Assembly (NCBI GenBank): GCA_017429945.1
Contig: JAFRNY010000073.1
Span: 1 to 64,000, forward strand
DNA: 64,000 nt
Origin: Bacteroidaceae bacterium
GTDB lineage: Bacteria > Bacteroidota > Bacteroidia > Bacteroidales > Bacteroidaceae
Reading direction: 5' to 3'
The notes under the pieces were generated by a model. The model was not told where the DNA came from and did no database searches. It saw only the letters and a program-made list of their open reading frames with translations. The translations under genes were made by a program, and so were the position numbers. Below, one piece after another: positions 16,931-26,706 of this stretch (within the stretch, counting starts at the first letter, position 1; each line of letters begins with the position of its first letter).

Positions 16931-18616
16931 ATGACTCAGTCTTCATTAACCCCTGATTATATATTCGAAGCGAGCTGGGAAGTTTGCAACAAAGTCGGTG
17001 GCATCTACACCGTGTTGTCCACTCGCGCCAAGACGTTGCAAGAAGCCTTTCCCGACCGCGTAGTCTTCATCGGTCCGGATTTTTGGCAAGAGAAAGAGAA
17101 TCCTCTTTTCGAAGAAGACCGTCAACTATGGGCTGATTGGCGAAAGGCTGCTGCAGCCGAGGCGCTCAATGTGCGCATCGGGCGCTGGCAGGTTCCGGGT
17201 AAGCCAGTCGTAGTGCTTGTCGATTTCAAGCCTTTCTTTGCCGTCAAGAATGATATCTATGGGGCTTTGTGGACTGATTATCAAGTCGACAGCCTGCACG
17301 CCTACGGCGACTATGACGAGGCCTCGATGTTCTCGTATGCCGCAGGAAGGGTAGTGGAGAGCTTCTACAATTATTTCCTCGACGAAACGAAACGCGTCAT
17401 CTATCAGGCACACGAGTGGATGACGGGCTTGGGTGCATTATATCTCAAGAAACACGTGCCTGCAATAGCCACAATCTTCACCACACATGCTACCACCATT
17501 GGCCGCAGTATAGCTGGCAACGGCAAGCCGCTCTACGACTATCTCTTTGCCTACAACGGCAATCAGATGGCCGAGGAACTCAACGTTCAGTCGAAGCACA
17601 GTATTGAACGCCAGACGGCTCACCACGTTGACTGCTTCACGACCGTGTCAGACGTCACGGCACGCGAGTGTGAGGAGCTGCTCGACAAGCGCCCCGACGT
17701 CGTGCTGCCCAATGGCTTCGAGATGGACTTTGTGCCTAAGGGCGTCAGCTTCGTCAATCGTCGGCGCAAGGCACGCCAGCGTATCTTCGATGTGGCTTCG
17801 GCACTGATGGGGACAACATTTGCCGACGACACACTCATCGTGGCAACAAGCGGCCGCTACGAGTGGAAGAATAAGGGCATAGACGTGTATATTGAAGCCC
17901 TCTGCCGCACTCTCCACAACAGCGACCTCAAGCGGCAGGTGCTGGCGCTAATCGAAGTGCCCGCCTGGCAAGCCGGCCCGCGCGAAGACCTTAAAGAGCG
18001 CTTGGGCGCTACAGCCGCGAAGCGCAGCACTACGCACGGCCCACTGCCTATGCCGTTTATCACCCACAATCTCTACGAACCGGGAAGCGACATGGTCACA
18101 CAGTCGCTCTACAGCCATGGCATCACCAATCGTGAGAGCGCACGAGTAAAAATAATGTTTGTGCCGTGCTACCTCGACGGTGCCGACGGCATATTCAATA
18201 TGCACTACTACGACCTCCTGCTTGGCCTCGACCTCACAGTCTATCCCTCCTACTACGAACCGTGGGGCTACACTCCGCTCGAGAGCGTGGCATTCCGCGT
18301 GCCATGCGTCACCACGACACTGGCGGGCTTCGGCTTGTGGGCCAACGACGAGAAAGCCAAGGCTGGCCAGAAAGGCTTGCCCTGCTTCCTCGACGAGGAT
18401 GGCGTGGAAGTGGTCACACGTTCCGACTACAATTTCGACGAGGTGGCAGACCATATCTCACGCGAGATCATCGGCTTTGCAGCTCTCAGCAGCAAGGAAG
18501 TTGAGCGCGCACGCAAGGCCGCTCGCCAGTTGGCCGAACGTGCACAGTGGCGCTACTTCATCGACTACTACTATCAAGCATACGACCTCGCGCTGCGCAA
18601 AGCGCAGACACGTTGA
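16931..18616 (+). CDS. Glycogen synthase, eukaryote-like GT3 type
   Basis: 561 residues. The N-terminus FEASWEVCNKVGGIYTVLSTRAKTL and the QAHEWMTG, FTTHATTIGRSIAGNG and NGFEMDFVP segments are those of GT3 glycogen synthases (the animal/fungal type) rather than the bacterial GT5 GlgA. The C-terminal YYEPWGYTPLES, near residue 440, holds the conserved glutamates of the retaining glycosyltransferase site. It extends alpha-1,4-glucan chains from a nucleotide sugar; GT3 enzymes typically use UDP-glucose, but the donor is not shown here. Probably cotranscribed with the glucan phosphorylase 93 bp downstream, although an octamer repeat lies between them. Confidence 0.9.
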   Translation: MTQSSLTPDYIFEASWEVCNKVGGIYTVLSTRAKTLQEAFPDRVVFIGPDFWQEKENPLFEEDRQLWADWRKAAAAEALNVRIGRWQVPGKPVVVLVDFKPFFAVKNDIYGALWTDYQVDSLHAYGDYDEASMFSYAAGRVVESFYNYFLDETKRVIYQAHEWMTGLGALYLKKHVPAIATIFTTHATTIGRSIAGNGKPLYDYLFAYNGNQMAEELNVQSKHSIERQTAHHVDCFTTVSDVTARECEELLDKRPDVVLPNGFEMDFVPKGVSFVNRRRKARQRIFDVASALMGTTFADDTLIVATSGRYEWKNKGIDVYIEALCRTLHNSDLKRQVLALIEVPAWQAGPREDLKERLGATAAKRSTTHGPLPMPFITHNLYEPGSDMVTQSLYSHGITNRESARVKIMFVPCYLDGADGIFNMHYYDLLLGLDLTVYPSYYEPWGYTPLESVAFRVPCVTTTLAGFGLWANDEKAKAGQKGLPCFLDEDGVEVVTRSDYNFDEVADHISREIIGFAALSSKEVERARKAARQLAERAQWRYFIDYYYQAYDLALRKAQTR

Positions 18617-18683
18617 CAGGTTATCATATTAACGAGTTAACACGTTGACAAGTTGACAAGTTAACACATTAACAGGCTAACAC
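18612..18683 (+). repeat. Octamer tandem repeat (9 copies) overlapping the glycogen synthase stop codon
   Basis: Nine consecutive 8-bp units with consensus GTTAACAM: GTTGACAG, GTTATCAT, ATTAACGA, GTTAACAC, GTTGACAA, GTTGACAA, GTTAACAC, ATTAACAG, GCTAACAC. The first unit includes the TGA stop at 18614-18616. The array fills most of the gap before the phosphorylase gene. Confidence 0.85.
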
Positions 18684-18709
18684 ATTATTTATTTTATAAC
18701 ATTCATTTT

Positions 18710-21274
18710 ATGAAAATCAAAGCAAGCAACTCCAACGACGCTCAGTGGAAGCCGGTTGTCGTCAAGAGCAACATCCCTGAGGAGCTTCTGAAGTTAGAAG
18801 AATTGGCCCATAATATGTGGTGGGCTTGGAATCACAGTGCACGAAGCCTCTTCTCGCACCTCGATCCCCAGCTCTACGAAGAATGCGGCCAGAACCCCGT
18901 GCTTATGCTCGAGCGTATCAGCTACGAGAAGCTGTCGGAGCTTTCGAAGGACAAGGACATCATCAAGCGCATGAACGAGACCTATAAGGAATTCCGCGCT
19001 TACATGGACGTCAAGCCCCGCACTGACCGCCCCAGCGTGGCTTATCTCTGCATGGAGTATGGTCTGAACCAATCGCTTAAGATATATTCCGGAGGTCTTG
19101 GCATCCTTGCCGGCGACTACGTCAAGGAGGCCAGTGACTCTAACGTCGATATGGTAGCCGTAGGTTTCCTCTATCGTTTCGGCTATTTCACTCAGACTCT
19201 TTCAATGGATGGCCAGCAGATTGCCAACTACGAAGCACAGAACTTCGGCAGCCTGCCCATTGAGCAGCAGCTCGACAGCGAAGGCAAACCCATGGTCATC
19301 GACGTGCCTTACATGAACTATCAGGTTCACGCATACGTTTGGCGCGTAAATGTCGGCCGCGTGAAGCTCTATCTCCTCGACACCGACAACGACCTCAACT
19401 CTGAGTTCGACCGTTCTATCACCCACGCCCTCTACGGCGGCGACTGGGAGAACCGCCTCAAGCAGGAAATCCTGCTCGGTATCGGTGGCGTTCTGCTGCT
19501 TAAGAAACTCGGCATCAAGAAGGACGTTTACCACTGCAACGAAGGCCACGCCGCCCTCTGCAACGTGCAGCGTCTGGCTGACTACGTCAGCGAAGGTCTC
19601 ACCTTCAACCAGGCCCTCGAGCTCGTCCGCGCTTCGTCGCTCTACACCGTCCACACCCCCGTGCCCGCTGGTCACGACTATTTCGACGAAGGTCTCTTCG
19701 GCAAGTACATGAGCGGCTATCCTCAGATGCTCGGCATATCATGGGACGAGTTCATTGGTATGGGCCGCCAGAACCCCGACGACCACGGCGAGCGCTTCTG
19801 CATGAGCACCTTCGCATGCAACACCTGCCAGGAGGTCAATGGCGTAAGCTGGCTCCACGGCGAGGTCAGCAAGAAGATGTTCCAGAACATCTGGAAGGGC
19901 TACTTCCCCGAGGAGAGCCACGTAGGCTACGTCACCAACGGCGTACACTTCCCCACATGGTGCGCTACCGAATGGCGTAAGCTCTATGCCAAGCACTTCG
20001 CACCCGAGCATCTGGCCGACCAGAGCAACGAGAACATCTGGCACGCCATCTACGAGGTGCCCGATTCAGAGATCTGGAAGACACGCATGCAGCTCAAGAC
20101 TAAGCTGGTAGACTATATCCGTGAGCAGTTCCGCGACTCGTGGCTCAAGAACCAGGGCGACCCCTCACGCGTGGTCAGCCTTATGGACAAGATCAACCCC
20201 AACGCCCTGCTCATCGGTTTCGGTCGCCGCTTCGCTACTTACAAGCGCGCACACCTCCTCTTCACCGACCTCGAGCGTCTGGAGAAGATTGTCAACAACC
20301 CCAACTATCCCGTGCAGTTCCTCTACACCGGTAAGGCGCACCCCGCAGACGGTGCCGGTCAGGGCCTCATCAAGCGTATCTATGAGATCTCGCAGCGTCC
20401 CGAGTTCCTCGGTAAGATCATCTTCCTCGAGAACTACGATATGCAACTGGCTCGCCGACTCATCTCGGGCGTAGATATCTGGATGAACACCCCGACACGT
20501 CCGCTCGAAGCCTCCGGCACCAGCGGCGAGAAGGCACTTATGAATGGTGTTGTCAACCTGTCGGTGCTCGACGGTTGGTGGCTCGAAGGCTATCGCGAGG
20601 GTGCTGGCTGGGCTCTTACCGAGAAGCGCACCTACGAGAACCAGACCTATCAGGATCAGCTCGATGCCGCTACTATCTACAGCCTGCTCGAGAACGAGAT
20701 CATGCCCACCTACTACGCACGTAACGCCAAAGGCTACAGCCCCTCGTGGATTCAGGTCATCAAGAACTCAATCGCTCGCATCGCTCCTCACTACACGATG
20801 AAGCGTCAGCTCGACGACTACTACACGAAGTTCTACACTCCGATGGCCGCACGTTCGAAGAAGCTTCAGGCCAACAACAACGCACTTGCCAAGGAGATTG
20901 CCCTGTGGAAGGAAGCCGTTGCTGAGCGTTGGGACAGCATTCGCGTTGTCAGCGCAGAGAAGGGCGATGCCCTTATCTCCGGCCATATCGAAGCTGGCAC
21001 GAAGTACGACATCAACATCGTAGTCGACGAGGCAGGTCTCGACAATGCCATCGGCATAGAGCTCGTGACCCTGACGACCGACAAGAAGGGCGACGACCAC
21101 ATCTACAGCGTAGAACCTCTCGAGGTTGTGAAGCGCGAAGGCAATCTCTACACCTTCCACGTCACTCACACCATCAACAATGCCGGCAGCTTCAAGATTG
21201 CTTACCGCATCTTCCCGAAGAACGACCTGCTGCCGCATCGTCAGGACTTCTGCTACGTCAAGTGGTTCCTCTAA
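18710..21274 (+). CDS. glgP: Alpha-glucan (glycogen) phosphorylase, DUF3417 type
   Basis: 854 residues. It releases glucose-1-phosphate from glycogen or maltodextrin. The N-terminal [20 protein letters not shown] is the DUF3417 cap of the short bacterial/archaeal-type GT35 phosphorylases. The core includes [29 protein letters not shown] and [10 protein letters not shown]. The PLP-site segment is [14 protein letters not shown], with Lys608 the expected Schiff-base lysine. About 120 C-terminal residues form an extra beta-rich domain. It partners the upstream synthase for storage polysaccharide turnover and is followed by a strong terminator. No branching or debranching enzyme is nearby. Confidence 0.95.
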   Translation: MKIKASNSNDAQWKPVVVKSNIPEELLKLEELAHNMWWAWNHSARSLFSHLDPQLYEECGQNPVLMLERISYEKLSELSKDKDIIKRMNETYKEFRAYMDVKPRTDRPSVAYLCMEYGLNQSLKIYSGGLGILAGDYVKEASDSNVDMVAVGFLYRFGYFTQTLSMDGQQIANYEAQNFGSLPIEQQLDSEGKPMVIDVPYMNYQVHAYVWRVNVGRVKLYLLDTDNDLNSEFDRSITHALYGGDWENRLKQEILLGIGGVLLLKKLGIKKDVYHCNEGHAALCNVQRLADYVSEGLTFNQALELVRASSLYTVHTPVPAGHDYFDEGLFGKYMSGYPQMLGISWDEFIGMGRQNPDDHGERFCMSTFACNTCQEVNGVSWLHGEVSKKMFQNIWKGYFPEESHVGYVTNGVHFPTWCATEWRKLYAKHFAPEHLADQSNENIWHAIYEVPDSEIWKTRMQLKTKLVDYIREQFRDSWLKNQGDPSRVVSLMDKINPNALLIGFGRRFATYKRAHLLFTDLERLEKIVNNPNYPVQFLYTGKAHPADGAGQGLIKRIYEISQRPEFLGKIIFLENYDMQLARRLISGVDIWMNTPTRPLEASGTSGEKALMNGVVNLSVLDGWWLEGYREGAGWALTEKRTYENQTYQDQLDAATIYSLLENEIMPTYYARNAKGYSPSWIQVIKNSIARIAPHYTMKRQLDDYYTKFYTPMAARSKKLQANNNALAKEIALWKEAVAERWDSIRVVSAEKGDALISGHIEAGTKYDINIVVDEAGLDNAIGIELVTLTTDKKGDDHIYSVEPLEVVKREGNLYTFHVTHTINNAGSFKIAYRIFPKNDLLPHRQDFCYVKWFL

Positions 21275-21332
21275 TATCGTACGAACCCTCGCAGCTGTCA
21301 TAAACAAAGACCTGCAGCGAAGATATAAAAGA

Positions 21333-21364
21333 AAAGCGCGGATGCTCGATGGCATCCGCGCTTT
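21333..21364. terminator. Bidirectional terminator between glgP and the mutarotase-like gene
   Basis: A perfect 13-bp stem (AAAGCGCGGATGC at 21333-21345, GCATCCGCGCTTT at 21352-21364) with a 6-nt loop, A-rich on the left and T-rich on the right, placed between two converging genes. Confidence 0.88.
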
Positions 21365-21419
21365 GTTTAGATTCTACTTTAATAGTTTAATTCAGCATCG
21401 GCGTTTATCACCTTACGAA

Positions 21420-21800
21420 TCACTCGTAGAGGTGGAACATACGTTCCATCATCTGCCACTTCTCATCGCTGGTAGCACCTTCGCGGCACTGCTGGAACAA
21501 GGCCATATAATCCTCCCATTCCTGCTGGCGCGGTAGTGTGGCCAATCGAGCCATTGCTGTGTCCCAGTCGAAATCAAGCGGCGTCTCCACAATCATGAAG
21601 AGGCGTGAGCCTAGGATGTAAATCTCCATCTCGAGGATGCCCACCTGACGTATGCCGTCGAGAATCTCTTGCCAGGCCTCGCCCTCGCTGTGGCGACGGC
21701 GGTATTCCTTGATGAGCTCCGGCTCATCGCGCAGGTCCATCGTCTGGCAGTAGCGCTTGACGGGCTGAGAGTATGGCTTGACGTTGTAGCCCTCTGTCAT
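21420..21800 (-). CDS. L-rhamnose mutarotase family protein
   Basis: 126 residues of the RhaM/DUF718 family, which interconverts sugar anomers. Family marks are RYCQTMDLRDEPELIKEYRRRH, VGILEMEIYILGSRLFMIVET, DFDWDTAMARLA and the closing QQEWEDYMALFQ. Some members act on L-rhamnose and others on L-fucose; the sequence does not decide which. It lies 6 bp after rubrerythrin in the same direction, so it is likely cotranscribed, yet there is no metabolic link. It ends before a convergent terminator. Confidence 0.82.
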   Translation of the reverse strand: MTEGYNVKPYSQPVKRYCQTMDLRDEPELIKEYRRRHSEGEAWQEILDGIRQVGILEMEIYILGSRLFMIVETPLDFDWDTAMARLATLPRQQEWEDYMALFQQCREGATSDEKWQMMERMFHLYE

Positions 21801-21806
21801 TGATGA

Positions 21807-22355
21807 TTAGCCGAAGTAGCGTTTGTAGAGACCTTCGAAGCCTTTGCCATGGCGAGCTTCGTCCTTGGCCATCTCGTGAACGGTGTCGTGGATAGCGTCG
21901 AGGTCAAGAGCCTTTGCTTTCTTGGCAATGGCCATCTTACCGGCATTGGCACCTGCCTCTGCCTCCATACGCTTCTTGAGGTTCGTCTTGGTGTCCCACA
22001 CACACTCGCCGATGAGTTCGGCGTAACGGCTGGCGTGGTCGGCCTCTTCGTAAGCGTAGCGCTTGAAAGCCTCGGCAATCTCAGGATAGCCTTCGCGGTC
22101 AGCTTGGCGGGCCATGGCCAAATACATTCCTACCTCAGTGCATTCACCACGGAAATCAGCATTCAGGAAATCCCAGATCTCCTGGTCGCAGCCTTTGGCG
22201 ACACCTACTACGTGCTCGGTCACAAATTCCAGACCGCCGTCTTCTTTCAGTTCTTTGAACTTGCTGCCGGGAACTTTACATTGCGGGCAACGCTCGGGGG
22301 GCTCGGGACCTTCGTGGATATAACCACAAACGGTGCATACGAATTTCTTTGTCAT
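21807..22355 (-). CDS. Rubrerythrin with N-terminal rubredoxin domain (reverse type)
   Basis: 182 residues. A rubredoxin-like iron site (C7, C10, C23, C26: CTVCGY and CPQC) comes first, followed by the diiron ferritin-like domain with repeated Glu/His ([46 protein letters not shown]). Classical rubrerythrin has the opposite order. The reverse type works as an NADH- or rubredoxin-linked peroxidase in anaerobes. It protects against hydrogen peroxide in the cytosol. It has its own -7 box at 22421-22428. Confidence 0.93.
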   Translation of the reverse strand: MTKKFVCTVCGYIHEGPEPPERCPQCKVPGSKFKELKEDGGLEFVTEHVVGVAKGCDQEIWDFLNADFRGECTEVGMYLAMARQADREGYPEIAEAFKRYAYEEADHASRYAELIGECVWDTKTNLKKRMEAEAGANAGKMAIAKKAKALDLDAIHDTVHEMAKDEARHGKGFEGLYKRYFG

Positions 22356-22420
22356 AGTGGTTTTGGGTTAAGTTTAATGAATAGTGTTTTTTTTATACTC
22401 TCAATTGCACTTGTGCTGGG

Positions 22421-22428
22421 CAAAGATA
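22421..22428 (-). promoter_or_regulatory. -7 promoter element for rubrerythrin
   Basis: TATCTTTG on the minus strand matches TAnnTTTG, 65 bp before the start codon. The -33 box is unclear. Confidence 0.5.
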
Positions 22429-22486
22429 GTTGAAAATCGCAAATGAAGAAAGAGAATAAGGGAAAAAGTAAAAAAGAATAGAAAAA

Positions 22487-22519
22487 TTTTTCACCTTTTC
22501 ACATTTTCCTTTACCTTTG
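22487..22519 (+). promoter_or_regulatory. Promoter for nadE
   Basis: TACCTTTG at 22512-22519 matches the -7 consensus. A TTTTTC at 22487-22492 is in the right place for a weak -33 box. The chosen start ATG at 22547 leaves a leader of about 20 nt. Confidence 0.6.
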
Positions 22520-22546
22520 TGCCCGAAAAACCAAGCCAAAAAGGAA

Positions 22547-24481
22547 ATGAACTACGGATTTGTAAAGATGGCAGCCGGCGTGCCTGAAGTGCGCGTGGCT
22601 GACCCTAAATTCAATGTACAGGCTATTGAAAACCTTGTCATTCAAGCCGAAGGTCGTGGCATAGAAGTAATATGTATGCCAGAGCTCTCCATCACAGGCT
22701 ATAGCTGCGGCGACCTTTTTGCCCAACAGCTGCTGCTCGACGAGGCAGAGATGGCACTCATTCACCTGCTCAATTTCTCACGCTCGCTGGATATCATTAC
22801 TATCGTTGGACTGCCTGTGCCCTACAAAGGCTCACTGTTCAACTGTGCTGCCGTAATCCAAAAGGGTAAGATTCTTGGCATTATCCCCAAGACTTATCTG
22901 CCCAACTATCATGAGTTCTACGAGGCACGATGGTTCGCCAGCGCCCTGCAACTGCGTCCCGAAGCCGAGGTGTGGATGTGCGGACAACTGGTAAAACTCT
23001 CATCGAAGCAGCTGTTCCGCACACCGACGTGCACTTTCGGTGTAGAACTATGTGAGGATCTGTGGTCGCCGCTGCAGCCTTCTACATTCCAGACAATGTC
23101 TGGCGCAGAGATAGTCTTCAACATGAGCGCCGACAACGATGTGGTAGGCAAACAGGAATACTTGAAGCAACTACTCCGGCAGCAGACGGCAAGCACTATC
23201 AGCGGCTACATCTATAGTTCTGCAGGCTTTGGCGAGAGCACGCAAGATGTTGTGTTCAGCAGCAAGGCTTATATTGTAGAGGACGGCAAGATCCTGGCTC
23301 AGGCAAAGCCTCATTCTTTGGAACCGCAGATTGTTGAAAGCGAAATCGATATTGAACGTTTGCGCTCAGAGCGCCGACAGAACACAACCTTCACGGCTTG
23401 TGCATCACAGACGATGCGCAGTCTGTCGAGCAATTATGCTATCATCGATACGGCACTGATAGGCCAGCATCAGTTCGAAATCACCCGCCAGTTCAGGGCT
23501 AATCCCTTTGTGCCTACAGGCCCGGACCTCGACGACCGCTGCGAAGAAGTGTTTGCTATTCAGGCTGAGGGCCTGGCCAAGCGTCTGATGCACACTAAGA
23601 CCTCGACAGCAGTAATTGGTATCTCCGGTGGTCTTGATTCGACCTTGGCCCTGCTTGTGACGGTCAAGGCATTCGATTTGCTGAAGCTCGACCGCCGCGG
23701 CATCGTCGGTGTCACAATGCCGGGCTTCGGAACAACCGACCGCACATACAACAACGCTGTCGACCTCATGCATGCACTCGGTATCACGATGCAGGAGATC
23801 AATATCAGCAAGGCCGTCATGCAGCACTTCGACGACATTGACCATGACCCGCGTGTGCACGACGTCACTTATGAGAACTCACAGGCTCGCGAACGTACGC
23901 AGATTCTCATGGACTTGGCTAATCAACTTGGAGGAATGGTCATTGGCACAGGCGACCTGTCGGAGTTGGCTCTCGGGTGGTGCACTTACAACGGCGACCA
24001 CATGTCGATGTATGCCGTCAATGCCGGTGTGCCCAAGACGCTGGTGCGCCATCTCGTGCGATGGGTGGCAGAGCGCCATGAGGGTGCAGCCTCAAAGATT
24101 CTGCTTGATATTGTTGACACGCCCATTAGCCCTGAGCTCATCCCTGCCGATGCCGAAGGACAGATTACGCAGAAGACAGAAGACCTGGTTGGACCATACG
24201 AGCTGCATGACTTCTTCCTCTATTATGTCGTGCGCTGGGGCTTCCGTCCGTCGAAGATTTATTTCCTTGCCACACGTGCCTTTGCCGGGGTGTATGACAA
24301 CGATGTGATAAAGAAATGGCTAATCAACTTCTACAAGCGTTTCTTCTCGCAACAGTTTAAGCGCTCGTGCATGCCCGACGGCCCCAAGGTGGGCAGCGTA
24401 AGCCTTTCGCCACGCGGCGACTGGCGTATGCCCAGCGATGCCAGCCGCGATGCTTGGCTGTTAGAGTGCGAGGGGCTTTGA
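22547..24481 (+). CDS. nadE: Glutamine-dependent NAD+ synthetase
   Basis: 644 residues. It makes NAD from deamido-NAD, with ammonia drawn from glutamine. The N-terminal nitrilase-type glutaminase domain shows the catalytic triad regions PELSITGY (Glu), IIPKTYLPNYHEFYEARWF (Lys) and GVELCEDLW (Cys). The C-terminal synthetase has the ATP pyrophosphatase loop GISGGLDSTLAL. I chose the ATG at 22547 over an upstream one at 22517, because the upstream codon overlaps the -7 box and the conserved reading begins at MNYGFVKMAAG. It ends at a convergent terminator. Confidence 0.96.
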   Translation: MNYGFVKMAAGVPEVRVADPKFNVQAIENLVIQAEGRGIEVICMPELSITGYSCGDLFAQQLLLDEAEMALIHLLNFSRSLDIITIVGLPVPYKGSLFNCAAVIQKGKILGIIPKTYLPNYHEFYEARWFASALQLRPEAEVWMCGQLVKLSSKQLFRTPTCTFGVELCEDLWSPLQPSTFQTMSGAEIVFNMSADNDVVGKQEYLKQLLRQQTASTISGYIYSSAGFGESTQDVVFSSKAYIVEDGKILAQAKPHSLEPQIVESEIDIERLRSERRQNTTFTACASQTMRSLSSNYAIIDTALIGQHQFEITRQFRANPFVPTGPDLDDRCEEVFAIQAEGLAKRLMHTKTSTAVIGISGGLDSTLALLVTVKAFDLLKLDRRGIVGVTMPGFGTTDRTYNNAVDLMHALGITMQEINISKAVMQHFDDIDHDPRVHDVTYENSQARERTQILMDLANQLGGMVIGTGDLSELALGWCTYNGDHMSMYAVNAGVPKTLVRHLVRWVAERHEGAASKILLDIVDTPISPELIPADAEGQITQKTEDLVGPYELHDFFLYYVVRWGFRPSKIYFLATRAFAGVYDNDVIKKWLINFYKRFFSQQFKRSCMPDGPKVGSVSLSPRGDWRMPSDASRDAWLLECEGL

Positions 24482-24516
24482 GTGCGGATGCCCGCGAATA
24501 TCTTACTAGTCAAAAA

Positions 24517-24564
24517 CGAGAACACGTCGTGACGTACAGCGCTGTGCGTCCCGACGTGTTTTCG
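24517..24564. terminator. Terminator between nadE and the methionine sulfoxide reductase gene
   Basis: CGAGAACACGTCG (24517-24529) pairs with CGACGTGTTTTCG (24552-24564) with one mismatch, and an inner GACG/CGTC stem stacks in the loop. A-rich left flank and TTTT in the right arm fit a two-way terminator. Confidence 0.72.
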
Positions 24565-24586
24565 CTTCTGACCGCAATGAACCTCG

Positions 24587-25078
24587 TCAGCTGACGGTGG
24601 CTTCGAAAGCCCTGATAATGGCTTCGAGGCCTTTGCGGTCTGTCTCATCAAACGCCGCAAGGGTATCACTATCGATATCGAGCACGGCTATCACATTGCG
24701 CGCTTTATCATGAACGGGAATTACTATTTCAGAACGCGAAGCCGAGCTGCAAGCGATGTGGCCAGGGAACTGGTCGACATCAGGAACTATGATGCTTTCA
24801 TCGGCTGACCAGCAGGAGCCACAAACGCCACGGCCGAAACGAATCCGTGTGCAGGCAGCTGTGCCCTGGAATGGTCCGAGGTGGAGCCATTCGCTGTCAT
24901 GAACGCAATAGAAACCGACCCAAAAGAAGCCAAAAGCCTCGCGCAGCGCTGCGGCTGTATTGGCCATAGTGCTTATGATATCTGTCTCGCCTTCAATGTA
25001 GAGACTATAGTCAGCAAGGAACGCTTCGTAAAACTGTTCCTTGCAGAGCGTTTTCGGATATGAGAATGATTGTTCCAT
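24587..25078 (-). CDS. Free methionine-(R)-sulfoxide reductase (GAF domain)
   Basis: 163 residues forming a single GAF domain that reduces free methionine-R-sulfoxide. The three diagnostic cysteines are present with the family spacing: C76, C86 (10 apart) and C110 (24 further), in GTAACTR, GRGVCGSCWS and HIACSS. An extra cysteine is at 89. Cytosolic repair of oxidised methionine, probably with thioredoxin. Its ATG overlaps the stop of the C69 dipeptidase gene by one base (TAATG), so it is translationally coupled and last in a long operon. Confidence 0.92.
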   Translation of the reverse strand: MEQSFSYPKTLCKEQFYEAFLADYSLYIEGETDIISTMANTAAALREAFGFFWVGFYCVHDSEWLHLGPFQGTAACTRIRFGRGVCGSCWSADESIIVPDVDQFPGHIACSSASRSEIVIPVHDKARNVIAVLDIDSDTLAAFDETDRKGLEAIIRAFEATVS

Positions 25079-26706
25079 TATTTCGAAGGAGCGAGATAGC
25101 GGTTGCCGGTGGCATCGACGATGGCTTTGCGGTAGCGCTCGGGATAGCCTGTGCGGATGAGGGGCACGTGGTCGCCTCCGGCTGTCTTTTTGTACTGTCC
25201 GTTTTCTTCCGGCTTAATAGCCATATCGTTGTACTTGACAATGAGACGCTCAAAGAGTTGGCGCCAGCGATCCATCATAAGACCAGCCGCTCTTGACGAA
25301 TAGCCGGTGAGATGACGAACAGCCTCAGGCTCTGCCATAGCTTTAGCTTCATTGTCTATCTTCGCTTGCAGGGATTCAAACTCATGGTCGAGCTGGTCGC
25401 GCACGGTCTGCAGTTCGGGGAAGAGTTGACTGTAGCGTGGATAAACGAAGTTCGAGAGAGCATTAGCCATCCAATAGGCGCTCTTTGTGGAGAAAGTGAA
25501 TGGGTCTGCCGTCTTCTCTGCATAAGGCTCGGGGCAAATGGTCGTGCAGCAATAGACGGGGGCGTAAGCCACCATGTTGGCATCGTCGAAACCTACCCAG
25601 AGCACACCACCAATGTGATTGGGGAGCCATGAGCGCAACTGAGCGAGATAAGTCACGGCTGTCTGCTGCGTGGAGATGGGACGTTCGTTGAAATAGCGCT
25701 TGCCATCGACCTCGAAGTAGAGTGGGGTGGGGCGGTATGGAGCATCCCATGGTCCTGCGCCTATGTCGGAAGTCATATCGAGAGGCGTTCCCTCGAAGTG
25801 GTCGCGCATGGCTTGCTTGACTTGGTTGAGCGTTACGGGTTTGTCAGGACGTATGCACCAAGGCATCTCCTCTGTACCTTCTTCAATGCCCTGTATGTAG
25901 GGAATGTATTTTTCCATACCGCTGGCGCAGCGGTTGAAGAAGCTCCAGACGCGAGCATCGCAGATGCGTCGTGCGCCGAAATCATTGGGTGCGTAAGCGT
26001 CGCGGAAAGAGAAATCCTTATCCTTGCCGCTGAAGTAGCCTTTCTCACGTGCAAAGGAGATGACGTCCTTAGAGTAGAGGCAGTTCTTTTTGTCCTTGAG
26101 AGGGAATGTTGTTATGCGCGACTGATTGGCATGACCTGTGATGCAGTCGTCGGGCAAACGACGTGCCACCCACACAGCGCCTTTGCGCCCAGGTCCCTTG
26201 CCTATCATCTCGAGCACCCACACCTCGTTGGGGTCGGCCAAAGTGATGCTCTCGCCCTCGGAACGGTAGCCATAGGTCTCTACGAGTTTTGTCCATACGT
26301 CGATGGCTTCGCGAGCCGTCTTCGCCCGCTGGAGGGTGACGTACATCAGCGACCCATAGTCGAGCAACCCTGTGGAATCGGCCAGCTCGCTGCGACCTCC
26401 GAATGTAGTCTCCATGATTGCGAGCTGGTGCTCGTTGATTTGTCCTATTACATTATATGTATATTCCGCTTCAGGAATCTCACCGAGATAGTTGTTCGTC
26501 TCGTAGTCGTAGAGAGGACGCATCGTGCCTTTGGCATGGTGCCCGGCGGGATAAAAGTGGAGATAGCCGTATGAGCCATAGTCGTCGGCCGAATAGGTAA
26601 TCATGACCGATCCGTCGGCCGATGCGGCTTTACCAACGATAAGATTAGTGCATGCCATGGCTTTCATGGCCATGAGTGCAACAAGGATGAAGATTGTACG
26701 TTTCAT
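25078..26706 (-). CDS. C69 family dipeptidase, secreted
   Basis: 542 residues. The signal peptide MKRTIFILVALMAMKAMA is followed at once by Cys19 in CTNLIVGKAASADGS. Peptidase C69 enzymes are Ntn hydrolases whose nucleophile is this cysteine once it becomes the mature N-terminus, so here signal cleavage itself would expose the active site. GHANQSRITTFP and the DPNEVWVLEMIG segment are typical. It cleaves dipeptides in the periplasm. Its start overlaps the helicase stop codon by 4 bp (ATGA), and it is coupled to the next gene as well. Confidence 0.93.
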   Translation of the reverse strand: MKRTIFILVALMAMKAMACTNLIVGKAASADGSVMITYSADDYGSYGYLHFYPAGHHAKGTMRPLYDYETNNYLGEIPEAEYTYNVIGQINEHQLAIMETTFGGRSELADSTGLLDYGSLMYVTLQRAKTAREAIDVWTKLVETYGYRSEGESITLADPNEVWVLEMIGKGPGRKGAVWVARRLPDDCITGHANQSRITTFPLKDKKNCLYSKDVISFAREKGYFSGKDKDFSFRDAYAPNDFGARRICDARVWSFFNRCASGMEKYIPYIQGIEEGTEEMPWCIRPDKPVTLNQVKQAMRDHFEGTPLDMTSDIGAGPWDAPYRPTPLYFEVDGKRYFNERPISTQQTAVTYLAQLRSWLPNHIGGVLWVGFDDANMVAYAPVYCCTTICPEPYAEKTADPFTFSTKSAYWMANALSNFVYPRYSQLFPELQTVRDQLDHEFESLQAKIDNEAKAMAEPEAVRHLTGYSSRAAGLMMDRWRQLFERLIVKYNDMAIKPEENGQYKKTAGGDHVPLIRTGYPERYRKAIVDATGNRYLAPSK

